DNA from: JAFDCJ01 sp964527835
GTDB lineage: Bacteria; Desulfobacterota; Desulfobacteria; Desulfobacterales; JAFDCJ01
Assembly: GCA_964527835.1 (NCBI GenBank)
Contig: CAZGNV010000001.1
Location: 62,001 to 126,000, forward strand
DNA length: 64,000 nt
Direction of reading: 5' to 3'
Shown: in pieces, positions 8,376 to 15,533 of the stretch
Layout: each line of letters starts with the position of its first letter
Numbering within the stretch: position 1 is the first letter of the stretch
Made by a program: the position numbers and the translations under genes
Notes under the pieces: model-generated
What the model was told of the DNA's origin: nothing
Databases searched by the model: none
What the model saw: the letters and a program-made list of their open reading frames with translations, nothing else

Positions 8376-9158
8376 TTGAAAGCTCCGAATCCCATGTTAC
8401 CGGCGGAACGACAGCAATACATCCTTGAAATTCTTAGGCAGGAGTTTACTGTCCGCAGTTCTCAGCTAAGTGAGTCACTGAACGTATCAGAGATGACCAT
8501 TCGACGAGATCTCGATGCCCTGGAACGCAGCGGAATGGTAGAGCGCACCTATGGCGGTGCGGTTTATCGACAGGAGCGTATAGCGACAAAGTTTCACTAT
8601 AAAAGCAGCATCAAGGAAAATCTGAAAGAAAAACAGCAAATCGCCCGCAAAGCCGCCGCAATGATTGAGCCCAATGACGTTATCTTCTTGGGTGAAGGGA
8701 CCACGGCAGCTCTCATTATCCGCTATCTCGAAGCCGGGCTTCCCTGTACCGTGTTTACCAATAATCTTGGGGTCACCACCGAAGCGAATGGTACCAGCGC
8801 CGAAATTATTTTTCTGGGAGGCACATACAACCCGGCCACAAATGCTCTGGCCGGACCTTTGACCATGGAGATGATCCGACAGGTCAATGCCACCAAGGTG
8901 TTTTTTGGTGCTGATGCGCTTAGCCTCAGCGCCGGTATGACCACCCCCGATTTCGAAATCGCCGTTATTGACCGAACAATGATCAAGTATACTCATGGGC
9001 GCGTAATTGTTATGGCCAACCACACAAAATTCGGCCTGGTGGCCCAGATGTCCATTGTGCCCCTCAAACAAATTGATGTCTTAATCACTAATCGCAAGAT
9101 ACCTGAAGATTTCCAAAAAGAACTCGATTCACTGGGGGTGCAGATAATCATTGCCTGA
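8376..9158 (+). CDS. DeoR/GlpR-family transcriptional regulator
   Basis: This 260-residue DNA-binding repressor-type protein has an N-terminal DeoR helix-turn-helix (residues about 10-58: LRQEFTVRSSQLSESLNVS followed by MTIRRDLDALE and a YGGAVY wing). The C-terminal DeoR sensor domain reads VFFGADALSLSAGMTTPD and ends with ANHTKFG, where the family usually has a D-K-F-G stretch. The best start is TTG at 8376, 13 nt after GGAGAG; an ATG at 8394 lacks a ribosome-binding site. Members of this family bind phosphorylated sugars or polyols, which fits the adjacent kinase-like gene: the kinase product may be the inducer. It probably regulates this island. Confidence 0.88.
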   Translation: MKAPNPMLPAERQQYILEILRQEFTVRSSQLSESLNVSEMTIRRDLDALERSGMVERTYGGAVYRQERIATKFHYKSSIKENLKEKQQIARKAAAMIEPNDVIFLGEGTTAALIIRYLEAGLPCTVFTNNLGVTTEANGTSAEIIFLGGTYNPATNALAGPLTMEMIRQVNATKVFFGADALSLSAGMTTPDFEIAVIDRTMIKYTHGRVIVMANHTKFGLVAQMSIVPLKQIDVLITNRKIPEDFQKELDSLGVQIIIA

Positions 9159-9200
9159 TTTTTTTGACTCCTGCACCCAACTCTTTACAGGAGAATAACA

Positions 9201-11624
9201 ATGAAAGACAGTGCGCAAGTAGTCATTATCGGCGGAGGGATCGTGGGATGCTCCACGGCCTACCACCTGACAAAGATGGGATGGCAGGATGTGGTCATCG
9301 TGGAAAAAAACGAGCTGACCAGCGGCTCCACCTGGCATGCGGCCGGGCTGGTGGGTCAGCTGCGCTCGGAGCGCAACGTCACCCGCATGCTGCAATACAG
9401 TGTCAGCCTGTATGAAAAGCTGGAAGAAGAGACGGGCTTGACCACGGGTTGGAAGCGCACCGGCTGCCTGCACCTGGCCAGCACCCAACAGCGGATGTAC
9501 GAGCTTAAAAAGGGTGCGACCACCGCCCGCAGCTTCGGCCTGGAGATGCACATCATCACACCGCAGGAAGCCTACGACCTTTGCCCCATCATTTCCCTGG
9601 AGGGCATCATCGGGGCGGCGTTCATGCCCACCGACGGCCAGGCCGACCCCTCCGGCATCACCCAGGCTTTGGCCACAGGGGCCCGCAACCGGGGTGCTGA
9701 AATTTATCGCCACACCCTGGTGACCGGCTTTGAATTCAAAAACAAGCGGGTGACCGCGGTTAAAACCGACAAGGGCGACATTGGCTGCGACATCGTGGTC
9801 AACTGCACCGGCATGTGGGGCTACCAGGTCGGTGAGCTGCTGGGGGTCAACACCCCGGCGGTGCCCTTCCAGCACCAGTATGCCGTCACTAACCCCATCA
9901 AGGACATGCCCCGGGACCTGCCCACCATCCGCGACAAGGACAACCTGATTTACTACAAGGAGGAGGTCGGCGGCCTGGTCATGGGGGGCTATGAAAGAAA
10001 CGGCATCCCCTGGGCCGTGGACGGCGTGCCCAACGATTTCGCCTCCAATCTGCTCAATTCCGACTTCGACCACTTCATGCAACTGGCCGAACCGGCCACC
10101 AGGCGCACCCCTTGCCTGGAGCAGGCCGGCATCCGCCAGCTGGTCAACGGCCCCGAAGCCTTCACCCCCGACGGCGATGCCATCATGGGCCCGGCCCCCG
10201 AACTGGACAACGTGTTCGTGGCCGTGGGATTTAACGCCTTCGGGATTGCCGCCGGCGGCGGTGCGGGCCGTATGATGGCCGAATGGATCATCGAGGGGGA
10301 ACCGAGCCTGGACATCTGGCCCCTGGACATCCGCCGCTTCGGCCCCTACCACAAAAGCCGCGCCTACAACGTGGCAAGGACCCGGGAAATTTACGGCAAG
10401 CACTACACCATTCACTGGCCCCACGAGGAGCACAGCTCCGCCCGGGGCGTGCGCCGCAGTCCCCTGTATCACCTGCTCAAGGAAAAAGGTGCGGTTTGCG
10501 GCGCCAAGTACGGCTGGGAGCGCGCCAACTGGTTTGCCCCCGAAGGGGTGGCCCCCGAAGACGAACTCACCTTCGAGGTGCCCAACTGGTTTGAACACGT
10601 GGGCAACGAGCATCAAAACGCCCGGGAAAACGTGGTGCTCATCGACCAGTCGTCCTTTTGCAAGTTTGAAATAGACGGACCGGGATCCATGGCCTTCTTG
10701 AACCGCCTGTGCGCCAACCAGATCGACCGGCCCGTGGGCAAGGTCATCTACACCCAGATGTGCAATGAGCGCGGCACCATCGAGTGCGACCTGACGGTGG
10801 GCAGAATCGCCGCCGACAGGTTTTTCCTGGTGGTGGGCACCGCCTTTGGCCGGCGGGTGGCCTGGTGGCTTAACAACCACCTGCCCGCCGACGGTTCGGT
10901 CAACTTCACAGACGTCACTTCCGCCTACGGGGTCATCAACGTCATCGGCCCCAAATCCCGGCAGTTATTGCAGCGCCACGTGAAAGAAGACATCGGCAGC
11001 GAGGCCTTTGCCTTCGGCACCTTGAAAGATATCGCGGTGGGCTACGCGCCGGTGATGGCCTGGCGGGTGACTTACGTGGGCGAGCTGGGCTACGAGCTAT
11101 ACGTCCCCGCCGAGTTCGCCGTCCATGTCTACGAGACGCTGTGGGACAGCGGCCAGGACCTGGGCATCGCCAATGCCGGCTACCGCGCCATCGGCTCGCT
11201 GCACCTGGAAAAAGGATATGCGGACTGGGGTTCGGAGCTGACCCCCGAATACACGCCCTTTGATGCCGGCCTGGGTTTTTGTGTGGCTCTGGACAAGGAG
11301 GACTTTATCGGCAAGGCGGCCCTGGCCAAAGTCAAAACCGAAGGCCCCCGCTGGAGGCTTTGCTCCTTCACTATCGATGCCGGAATCCCCCTGATGCTCC
11401 AAAGCAGTGCGCCCATTCTTAACAACGCCAAAGTGGTCGGGGTGACCACCAGCGCGGGATATGGATACACCATCAAAAAGAATATCTGCTACGGATATCT
11501 GCCCGCTGACATGGCAGACGCTTCTGCGAGCTTCGAGATCGAATCATACAAGCAAACATACCCGGCCAGGCTTGCATCCAGCAGAGCCCTCTACGACCCG
11601 CAGGGCAAAAAGATGCGGGCCTAG
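9201..11624 (+). CDS. Dimethylglycine/sarcosine dehydrogenase-like FAD and folate flavoenzyme
   Basis: This 807-residue two-part enzyme has an N-terminal DAO-type FAD domain (residues about 6-370, dinucleotide motif VVIIGGGIVGCSTAYHL, then GSTWHAAGLVGQ). A linker with the FAO-type segment follows (FGPYHKSRAYNVARTREIYGKHYTIHWP), then a C-terminal GcvT-like aminomethyltransferase domain (about 440-800, for example VGELGYELYVPAEFA). This is the architecture of dimethylglycine and sarcosine dehydrogenases, which oxidatively demethylate N-methylglycines and pass the one-carbon unit to tetrahydrofolate. AGGAG lies 8 nt before the ATG. With the Liv importer, kinase and DeoR regulator it forms a probable catabolic unit for a methylated amine. 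The exact substrate is unknown; the His in WHAAGL may be the covalent FAD site. Confidence 0.87.
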   Translation: MKDSAQVVIIGGGIVGCSTAYHLTKMGWQDVVIVEKNELTSGSTWHAAGLVGQLRSERNVTRMLQYSVSLYEKLEEETGLTTGWKRTGCLHLASTQQRMYELKKGATTARSFGLEMHIITPQEAYDLCPIISLEGIIGAAFMPTDGQADPSGITQALATGARNRGAEIYRHTLVTGFEFKNKRVTAVKTDKGDIGCDIVVNCTGMWGYQVGELLGVNTPAVPFQHQYAVTNPIKDMPRDLPTIRDKDNLIYYKEEVGGLVMGGYERNGIPWAVDGVPNDFASNLLNSDFDHFMQLAEPATRRTPCLEQAGIRQLVNGPEAFTPDGDAIMGPAPELDNVFVAVGFNAFGIAAGGGAGRMMAEWIIEGEPSLDIWPLDIRRFGPYHKSRAYNVARTREIYGKHYTIHWPHEEHSSARGVRRSPLYHLLKEKGAVCGAKYGWERANWFAPEGVAPEDELTFEVPNWFEHVGNEHQNARENVVLIDQSSFCKFEIDGPGSMAFLNRLCANQIDRPVGKVIYTQMCNERGTIECDLTVGRIAADRFFLVVGTAFGRRVAWWLNNHLPADGSVNFTDVTSAYGVINVIGPKSRQLLQRHVKEDIGSEAFAFGTLKDIAVGYAPVMAWRVTYVGELGYELYVPAEFAVHVYETLWDSGQDLGIANAGYRAIGSLHLEKGYADWGSELTPEYTPFDAGLGFCVALDKEDFIGKAALAKVKTEGPRWRLCSFTIDAGIPLMLQSSAPILNNAKVVGVTTSAGYGYTIKKNICYGYLPADMADASASFEIESYKQTYPARLASSRALYDPQGKKMRA

Positions 11625-11633
11625 AACTTATAG

Positions 11634-11744
11634 GAAAAGGACAAAATTGTTGCTTTTTTGAAAATGATAGTTGATAAGAAGCTGATGTTTGAAGAAAACG
11701 GGCGCTGTCCGGTCCTGGCAGTGCCGATAAAGCCCGCTGACTGA
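11634..11744 (+). pseudogene. Remnant of a radical SAM gene 3' end
   Basis: From 11639 this stretch is closely similar to bases 1329-1420 of the window, the 3' end of the first gene. It still reads KDKIVAFLKMIVDKK followed by LMFEENGR and LAVPI, up to a TGA at 11742-11744. A TAG lies just before it in frame and there is no start codon, so it is a fragment. Identity to the first gene is high but clearly not perfect (I estimate about 85%), so it is either an old duplication or the tail of a lost paralogue. It ends 25 bp before the MerB-like gene, suggesting a radical SAM gene once preceded that gene. Confidence 0.75.
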
Positions 11745-11769
11745 ATGATTCTGAGAAAAGGAGGATGCC

Positions 11770-12474
11770 ATGGGCGAATCCACCCGTCTGGATCGGGTCT
11801 TTGACATCATCATCAAACGGATGGTCAAAACCGGCCAGGCACCCCATTACACGGAAATCGCCGCTGAACTGGGAGTGCCTGTGGAAGAAGGCCGCAAGGT
11901 CATGCACGAGCTTTTCACCGCCGGCGTTCCCGGCTGGCTGTTTCCCAAAACGGATTTTATCACCTCCTTTGCCCCCTTTAACCATCTGCCCACCCAGTAT
12001 CGCATCACCATCGACGGTCAGCAGAAATGGTTCGGCCAGTGAGGCTTCGAATCGCTGGCAGTTTGCTGGCTGTTTCCCGGCAAAACCGTGCAGATCGATG
12101 CTCCCTGTCTGGACTGCGGCGAACCGCTGCAGGTGCAGATGCGCGACGGTGAGATACTGGCCGCCGAACCGGTGCAGATAACGGGCTATGTGTCGGTTCC
12201 GTTTCGCAAGTGGTTTGAAGACATCCCCTATGCCTGAGCGACCATGAATCTCTTCCGGTCGGAAGAGCATGTGCGCAACTGGTCCGGGTTTGTCGCCGGC
12301 ACCGAGGAGGGCATGATTCCTTTGAATGATCTGGTCAAACTTTTTTCCGGCAATTATTTTCGGCGCCGCCTGGACGGCAACTGGGTTTCCAACAGCCGGC
12401 AATACGCCATGGAAATGATCGCATCGTTTGCAGAAATAGGCAAAACCGGACCTTTCTGGCAACTGAAAGGCTGA
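11770..12474 (+). CDS. MerB-like (alkylmercury lyase family) protein with two predicted selenocysteines
   Basis: Conventional reading breaks this into three pieces, but all are in one frame, separated only by TGA at 12040-12042 and 12235-12237. Read through, it gives 234 residues with Sec91 and Sec156; MerB has 212. The N-terminal ~80 residues look like the winged helix of MerB proteins. WFGQ-U-GFES aligns with MerB YAWCALD around Cys96, and IPYA-U-ATMNLF with the FCCHVHFF region around Cys159; the 65-residue spacing compares with 63 in MerB. MerB Asp99 corresponds to Glu94. A CLDCGEP segment matches the region of the third MerB cysteine. AGGAGG lies 5 nt before the ATG. SECIS-like hairpins follow both TGA codons, and selD is in the window. 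A pseudogene with two nonsense mutations is the alternative. Activity on organomercurials is inferred, not shown. Confidence 0.82.
12040..12070 (+). promoter_or_regulatory. In-frame TGA (Sec91) with SECIS-like hairpin
   Basis: TGA at 12040-12042 is followed by a 7-bp stem between 12054-12060 and 12064-12070, which includes two G-U pairs and a GUU loop at 12061-12063. The loop begins 18 nt after the TGA, inside the usual distance for bacterial SECIS elements, and has the expected G and U. The stem is weaker than the one after the second TGA. Confidence 0.55.
12235..12267 (+). promoter_or_regulatory. In-frame TGA (Sec156) with SECIS-like hairpin
   Basis: TGA at 12235-12237 is followed by a perfect 7-bp stem CTCTTCC (12250-12256) / GGAAGAG (12261-12267) with loop GGTC (12257-12260). 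The loop begins 19 nt after the TGA. Loop sequence and distance resemble the E. coli fdhF SECIS element. Confidence 0.7.
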
Positions 12475-12483
12475 AATTAAGAA

Positions 12484-12579
12484 TGATGGTCCCGTAAAGG
12501 CTTTTTTCGGGCGACATCAACCCTTTTCGGGAAAAGGCTTCTCCAAGCGAGAAAATTCGACTTTTTTACGGCTTCATCA
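12484..12579. repeat. Dispersed intergenic repeat A, internally deleted copy
   Basis: Both ends are present: TGATGGTCCCGTAAAGG on the left and CGACTTTTTTACGGCTTCATCA on the right. The middle hairpin seen in the 14327-14517 copy is missing. It lies between the MerB-like gene and the response regulator. Confidence 0.75.
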
Positions 12580-12604
12580 AGAAAATTGTTGATCTGAATT
12601 CTTT

Positions 12605-12994
12605 ATGGCAAAAGAAATTCTCATCGTGGATGACGAACCCAACGTGGTCGTGTCCCTCCAGTTTTTGATGGAACAGCAAGGCTACCGGGTCCTGGTGGCA
12701 GAACGCGGCGAGGATGCCTTGGACCTGATTTACCAGTACAAACCGGATCTGGTGCTGCTGGACATCATGCTTCCGGGAATTGACGGCTATGAGGTTTGTG
12801 AAATTGTCCGGTTGAACCCCGAGTATCGCAACATCAAAATAATCTTTATCACCGCCAAGGGACGTGAAGAGGAAATCGCCAAGGGCCTCTCACTGGGAGC
12901 AGACGCCTATATCACCAAACCCTACTCCAATGCCGAGCTTGTCGCTCAGGTCAATGCGCTTTTAAAAAAATCTTCCGATGAAACCGGGAAATGA
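12605..12994 (+). CDS. Single-domain response regulator (CheY-like receiver)
   Basis: This 129-residue receiver domain has no output domain. The acidic pocket is DD at 9-10, the phosphoacceptor is Asp53 (LLDIMLPGIDGYEV), the switch Thr is at 83 (FITAKG) and the conserved Lys at 105 (YITKPYS). It would be phosphorylated by a histidine kinase and act through protein contacts. The sequence style resembles the receiver domains of PleD-type regulators. No partner kinase is adjacent, and the promoter region is occupied by a repeat A copy. Confidence 0.92.
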   Translation: MAKEILIVDDEPNVVVSLQFLMEQQGYRVLVAERGEDALDLIYQYKPDLVLLDIMLPGIDGYEVCEIVRLNPEYRNIKIIFITAKGREEEIAKGLSLGADAYITKPYSNAELVAQVNALLKKSSDETGK

Positions 12995-13023
12995 AGCTGT
13001 CGCCCGCCCCGCGGTGGGACAGG

Positions 13024-14310
13024 CTATAGCGGCAAGAGGTTGTTGGCGCTGTCAAAGCTAAAATCTGATGGTCCGCGGATGATTTCCAGATCCGATCGTT
13101 TGCCAAGCGCTTCTTCGTAGGCGCTGGAGACTTCCACGGTTTCCAGCTGCAGGGTGTTTTTAATCCTCACGATTTTGCTGTCCTGTGACGGGATGCGTCC
13201 AATGCAGGCAAGGGCGGCTTCCATAGCCTGCCGATCGGTGTCAAAGTGCATGGGAACGGCGGCCTTTTCCAGGCTGATGCCGGCAATGCAGTTTTTGTAA
13301 GTGGCGTCAAAATCGATTCTGTCCACCAGCCGGCGGGTGGTGATATCCGCCAGACCGATGCCGATGGCATTGCCCATACTGGCGGCGGTCAGATCGCGCA
13401 CAAAAATCCTTTTGACCCGGGCCGGATGCTCAAAAGCGCCCAGCAGGTCCCGGTTTCTGCCGGTGATATTGGGGTCCATCCCTATCCCGCTGATGTCCTT
13501 TCCCATTTCGTCGACAATCAGCAGATCGATCTCGTTGAAAGGCAGCCGGGCCATCATCTGCTTGGCTTTCCGTAAAAGCGCCTTTTCCCGGGCCTCAATC
13601 TCATCGGGCAGCAAAACGGCAATCCCGGCCGTTCGGCCATAGGCGTTTTCCACAATTCCCACCCCGCACAGAATGGGCGCGCGTTCCAGCACCAGCCGGG
13701 CGGCATCGGTAATCAGCCGGTAAAACCCGCAATCCACGGCAGCCTGGTGATAAAGCTGCGCCCCGATCTGTTTGCCCATCCCGACGCTGAGCATCTTCAT
13801 CAGTCCGCTTTCAATGGGGGCTTTGAACTTGGTGTGGCATTTAATGCGGTTGACCACCACGATGTGATCAGCGGTCAGGGCGTTTTTGTCGACAAGCACC
13901 GGCACTCCGCTTTCTGTGGTGCCGACTTTTTCCACCTCCATGGAAGACAGGATCGGCGCCTGCAGCGCGGATTCGGTGATTCCCAGCTGTTGCAGCACGC
14001 AAAGCTGCCCCTGGGCGGTGGCGCCGCCATGGCTTCCCATGGCCGGGAAGATAAACGGCCGCGTCCGGCGGGATTTAAAATATTGCACCAGGCCGCACAG
14101 GATATCGCCAATGCCGGCAATCCCGCGGCTGCCGGCGGCGATGGCCACCCGCTGGCCCGGCTGGAGCGCTGCTGAAGACAATTTGCTGAGCTCGCTTTTC
14201 AGGGCTGCCCGAACATCCGGCAGCTGTGTGGCGTCGAATCGCTGGCGAAGGCGGTATATGCGGGGGAGGTCCATGTCCTTAAAGACTCTGCATCGGTCTG
14301 GGTTAATCAT
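13024..14310 (-). CDS. LarA-like nickel-pincer-cofactor-dependent isomerase family protein
   Basis: This protein of about 428 residues belongs to the lactate racemase (LarA, DUF2088) superfamily. Family landmarks are MGSHGGAT in the N-terminal part, VVNRIKCHTKFKAPIESG (the region that in LarA holds the catalytic His and the Lys that anchors the Ni-pincer cofactor) and AQLYHQAA (candidate Ni-ligand His). The start is placed at the ATG at 14310; a TTG four codons upstream is possible and neither has a strong ribosome-binding site. It differs from true LarA over much of its length, so the substrate may be another 2-hydroxyacid. larE, which makes the cofactor, lies at 37180-38022; larB and larC are not in the window. 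Confidence 0.75.
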   Translation of the reverse strand: MINPDRCRVFKDMDLPRIYRLRQRFDATQLPDVRAALKSELSKLSSAALQPGQRVAIAAGSRGIAGIGDILCGLVQYFKSRRTRPFIFPAMGSHGGATAQGQLCVLQQLGITESALQAPILSSMEVEKVGTTESGVPVLVDKNALTADHIVVVNRIKCHTKFKAPIESGLMKMLSVGMGKQIGAQLYHQAAVDCGFYRLITDAARLVLERAPILCGVGIVENAYGRTAGIAVLLPDEIEAREKALLRKAKQMMARLPFNEIDLLIVDEMGKDISGIGMDPNITGRNRDLLGAFEHPARVKRIFVRDLTAASMGNAIGIGLADITTRRLVDRIDFDATYKNCIAGISLEKAAVPMHFDTDRQAMEAALACIGRIPSQDSKIVRIKNTLQLETVEVSSAYEEALGKRSDLEIIRGPSDFSFDSANNLLPL

Positions 14311-14326
14311 AGCTGTATTCAATCAA

Positions 14327-14517
14327 TGACGGCCTTGTAAAAAGTCATTTTCGAGCGACATCAACCCTTTTCGGGAAAAGAGTCGTGAAGGGTTGAGCGT
14401 TAAAAATCGCAAGCCATTTTTGGGTGTTATTAATACTTCTTGCGATTTAGCGAAACCCTGAACGGCTCCCGAAAAGGCTTGCTAAAGCGAAAAAATCGAC
14501 TTTTTACGACTTTATCA
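14327..14517. repeat. Dispersed intergenic repeat A, full-length copy
   Basis: This 191-bp element has imperfect terminal inverted repeats: TGACGGCCTTGTAAAAAGTC on the left and GACTTTTTACGACTTTATCA on the right (14 of 20 match when inverted). Inside are a perfect 10-bp inverted repeat AAATCGCAAG / CTTGCGATTT and paired CAACCCTT / AAGGGTTG arms. No coding frame is present. This form suggests a non-autonomous MITE-like element. Confidence 0.8.
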
Positions 14518-14601
14518 ATTGATTATAGACCAATTATTTCGCAGACCGCAAGCGGGGATCGTGAAAAATCCCTTTACCTCAAAACCGGGATCGTATAAAA
14601 A

Positions 14602-14650
14602 CCCGAAAAGGCTTGCGAAGCGAGAAAATAGACTTGTTACGGGTTCATCA
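14602..14650. repeat. Dispersed intergenic repeat A, right half
   Basis: CCCGAAAAGGCTTGCGAAGC through GGGTTCATCA matches the right arm of the full copy 85 bp upstream. It ends four bases before the alpha/beta hydrolase start. Confidence 0.7.
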
Positions 14651-14654
14651 AATC

Positions 14655-15533
14655 ATGAACCGACAGGATTACTTTTTTCAAGGACGCGATGGGGATTTCC
14701 ATTGCATCGACTGGGGAGGAACGGGCCCTGTGGCTCACTTCTCCCACGCCACCGGTCTGTGCGCGGGGGTCTACACACCGTTTGCCCGGCGGTTGGCTGG
14801 CGCGCTGCACGTCATCGGCATGGATGACCGCGGCCACGGCAAAACCACCGCTGCGGCCGATCCGCGCCACCTCAGCAACTGGGACGTTTTCGCAGATGAT
14901 CTGGCATGCTTTTTTGAGCACCTGGGTCGTCCGGTGATCGCCATGGGCCATTCCCGCGGAGCGGTGGCCAGCCTGCTGCTGGCGATCAGGCGGCCCGAAC
15001 TGGTTCGCGCCCTGGTGCTCATCGACCCCACCCTGCTCCCGCTTTCCTGGATGTGGTGGTGGTATCTGGCAAAAAAAACGGGCCTGGCCAGTCGGGTGCC
15101 CATTGTGGCCACGGCGGCGAAACGCAAAAACGGGTGGCCGGATCGCGAAAGCGTTCTGGAGGCCTATCGCAAAAAAGCGGTCTTTGGCAGCTGGCAGGAT
15201 GAATTTTTGCAGGCTTACATCGCCGACGGCACCCGGCAGACGGACAGCGGCAGCGTTGAACTGTGCTGCGATCCGGCCTGGGAGTCAAGGTGCTTTGCCG
15301 TTTGCCCCCACGACATCTGGCGCCACGTTTCCCGGCTCAAGCAGCCCACCCTGGTACTGTACGGCGCGGATTCCGACACGTTTCTGGCCCCGGCGGTACG
15401 CCGTTTCAAATCGGCCGTGCCCCAGGCGGTTTTTAAGTGTTTTGAAGACACGGGGCATTTCGTGCCCATGCAGCGGCCGGATGAATCCGCGGCGGCCATC
15501 CTCGCTTTTCTCAAAAACAAAGCCCTTATCTGA
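14655..15533 (+). CDS. Alpha/beta-fold hydrolase
   Basis: This 292-residue soluble hydrolase has an oxyanion region near FSHATGLCAG and the nucleophile elbow MGHSRGAVAS with Ser100. The acid residue is probably the Asp in GADSDTFL and the catalytic His is in DTGHFVPM near the C-terminus. DDRGHGKT matches the conserved loop before the elbow. The ATG at 14655 was chosen because the frame upstream of it runs into repeat A sequence. No specific substrate can be given; esterase or lipase-like activity is the family norm. Its 3' end overlaps the convergent dus gene by 8 bp. Confidence 0.85.
   Translation: MNRQDYFFQGRDGDFHCIDWGGTGPVAHFSHATGLCAGVYTPFARRLAGALHVIGMDDRGHGKTTAAADPRHLSNWDVFADDLACFFEHLGRPVIAMGHSRGAVASLLLAIRRPELVRALVLIDPTLLPLSWMWWWYLAKKTGLASRVPIVATAAKRKNGWPDRESVLEAYRKKAVFGSWQDEFLQAYIADGTRQTDSGSVELCCDPAWESRCFAVCPHDIWRHVSRLKQPTLVLYGADSDTFLAPAVRRFKSAVPQAVFKCFEDTGHFVPMQRPDESAAAILAFLKNKALI

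Noticed and set aside
9129..10880. A 583-codon minus-strand frame opposite the flavoenzyme gene
   Set aside because: It is a shadow of the real gene on the plus strand: high GC and codon bias keep the antisense frame open, and it has no protein-family features.
11770..12474. Interpretation of the MerB-like gene as a pseudogene with two nonsense mutations
   Set aside because: Both stops are TGA, lie at the two catalytic cysteine positions, have SECIS-like hairpins, and the frame is otherwise intact with a strong ribosome-binding site; selD in the same window is also Sec-containing. It is kept as the alternative.
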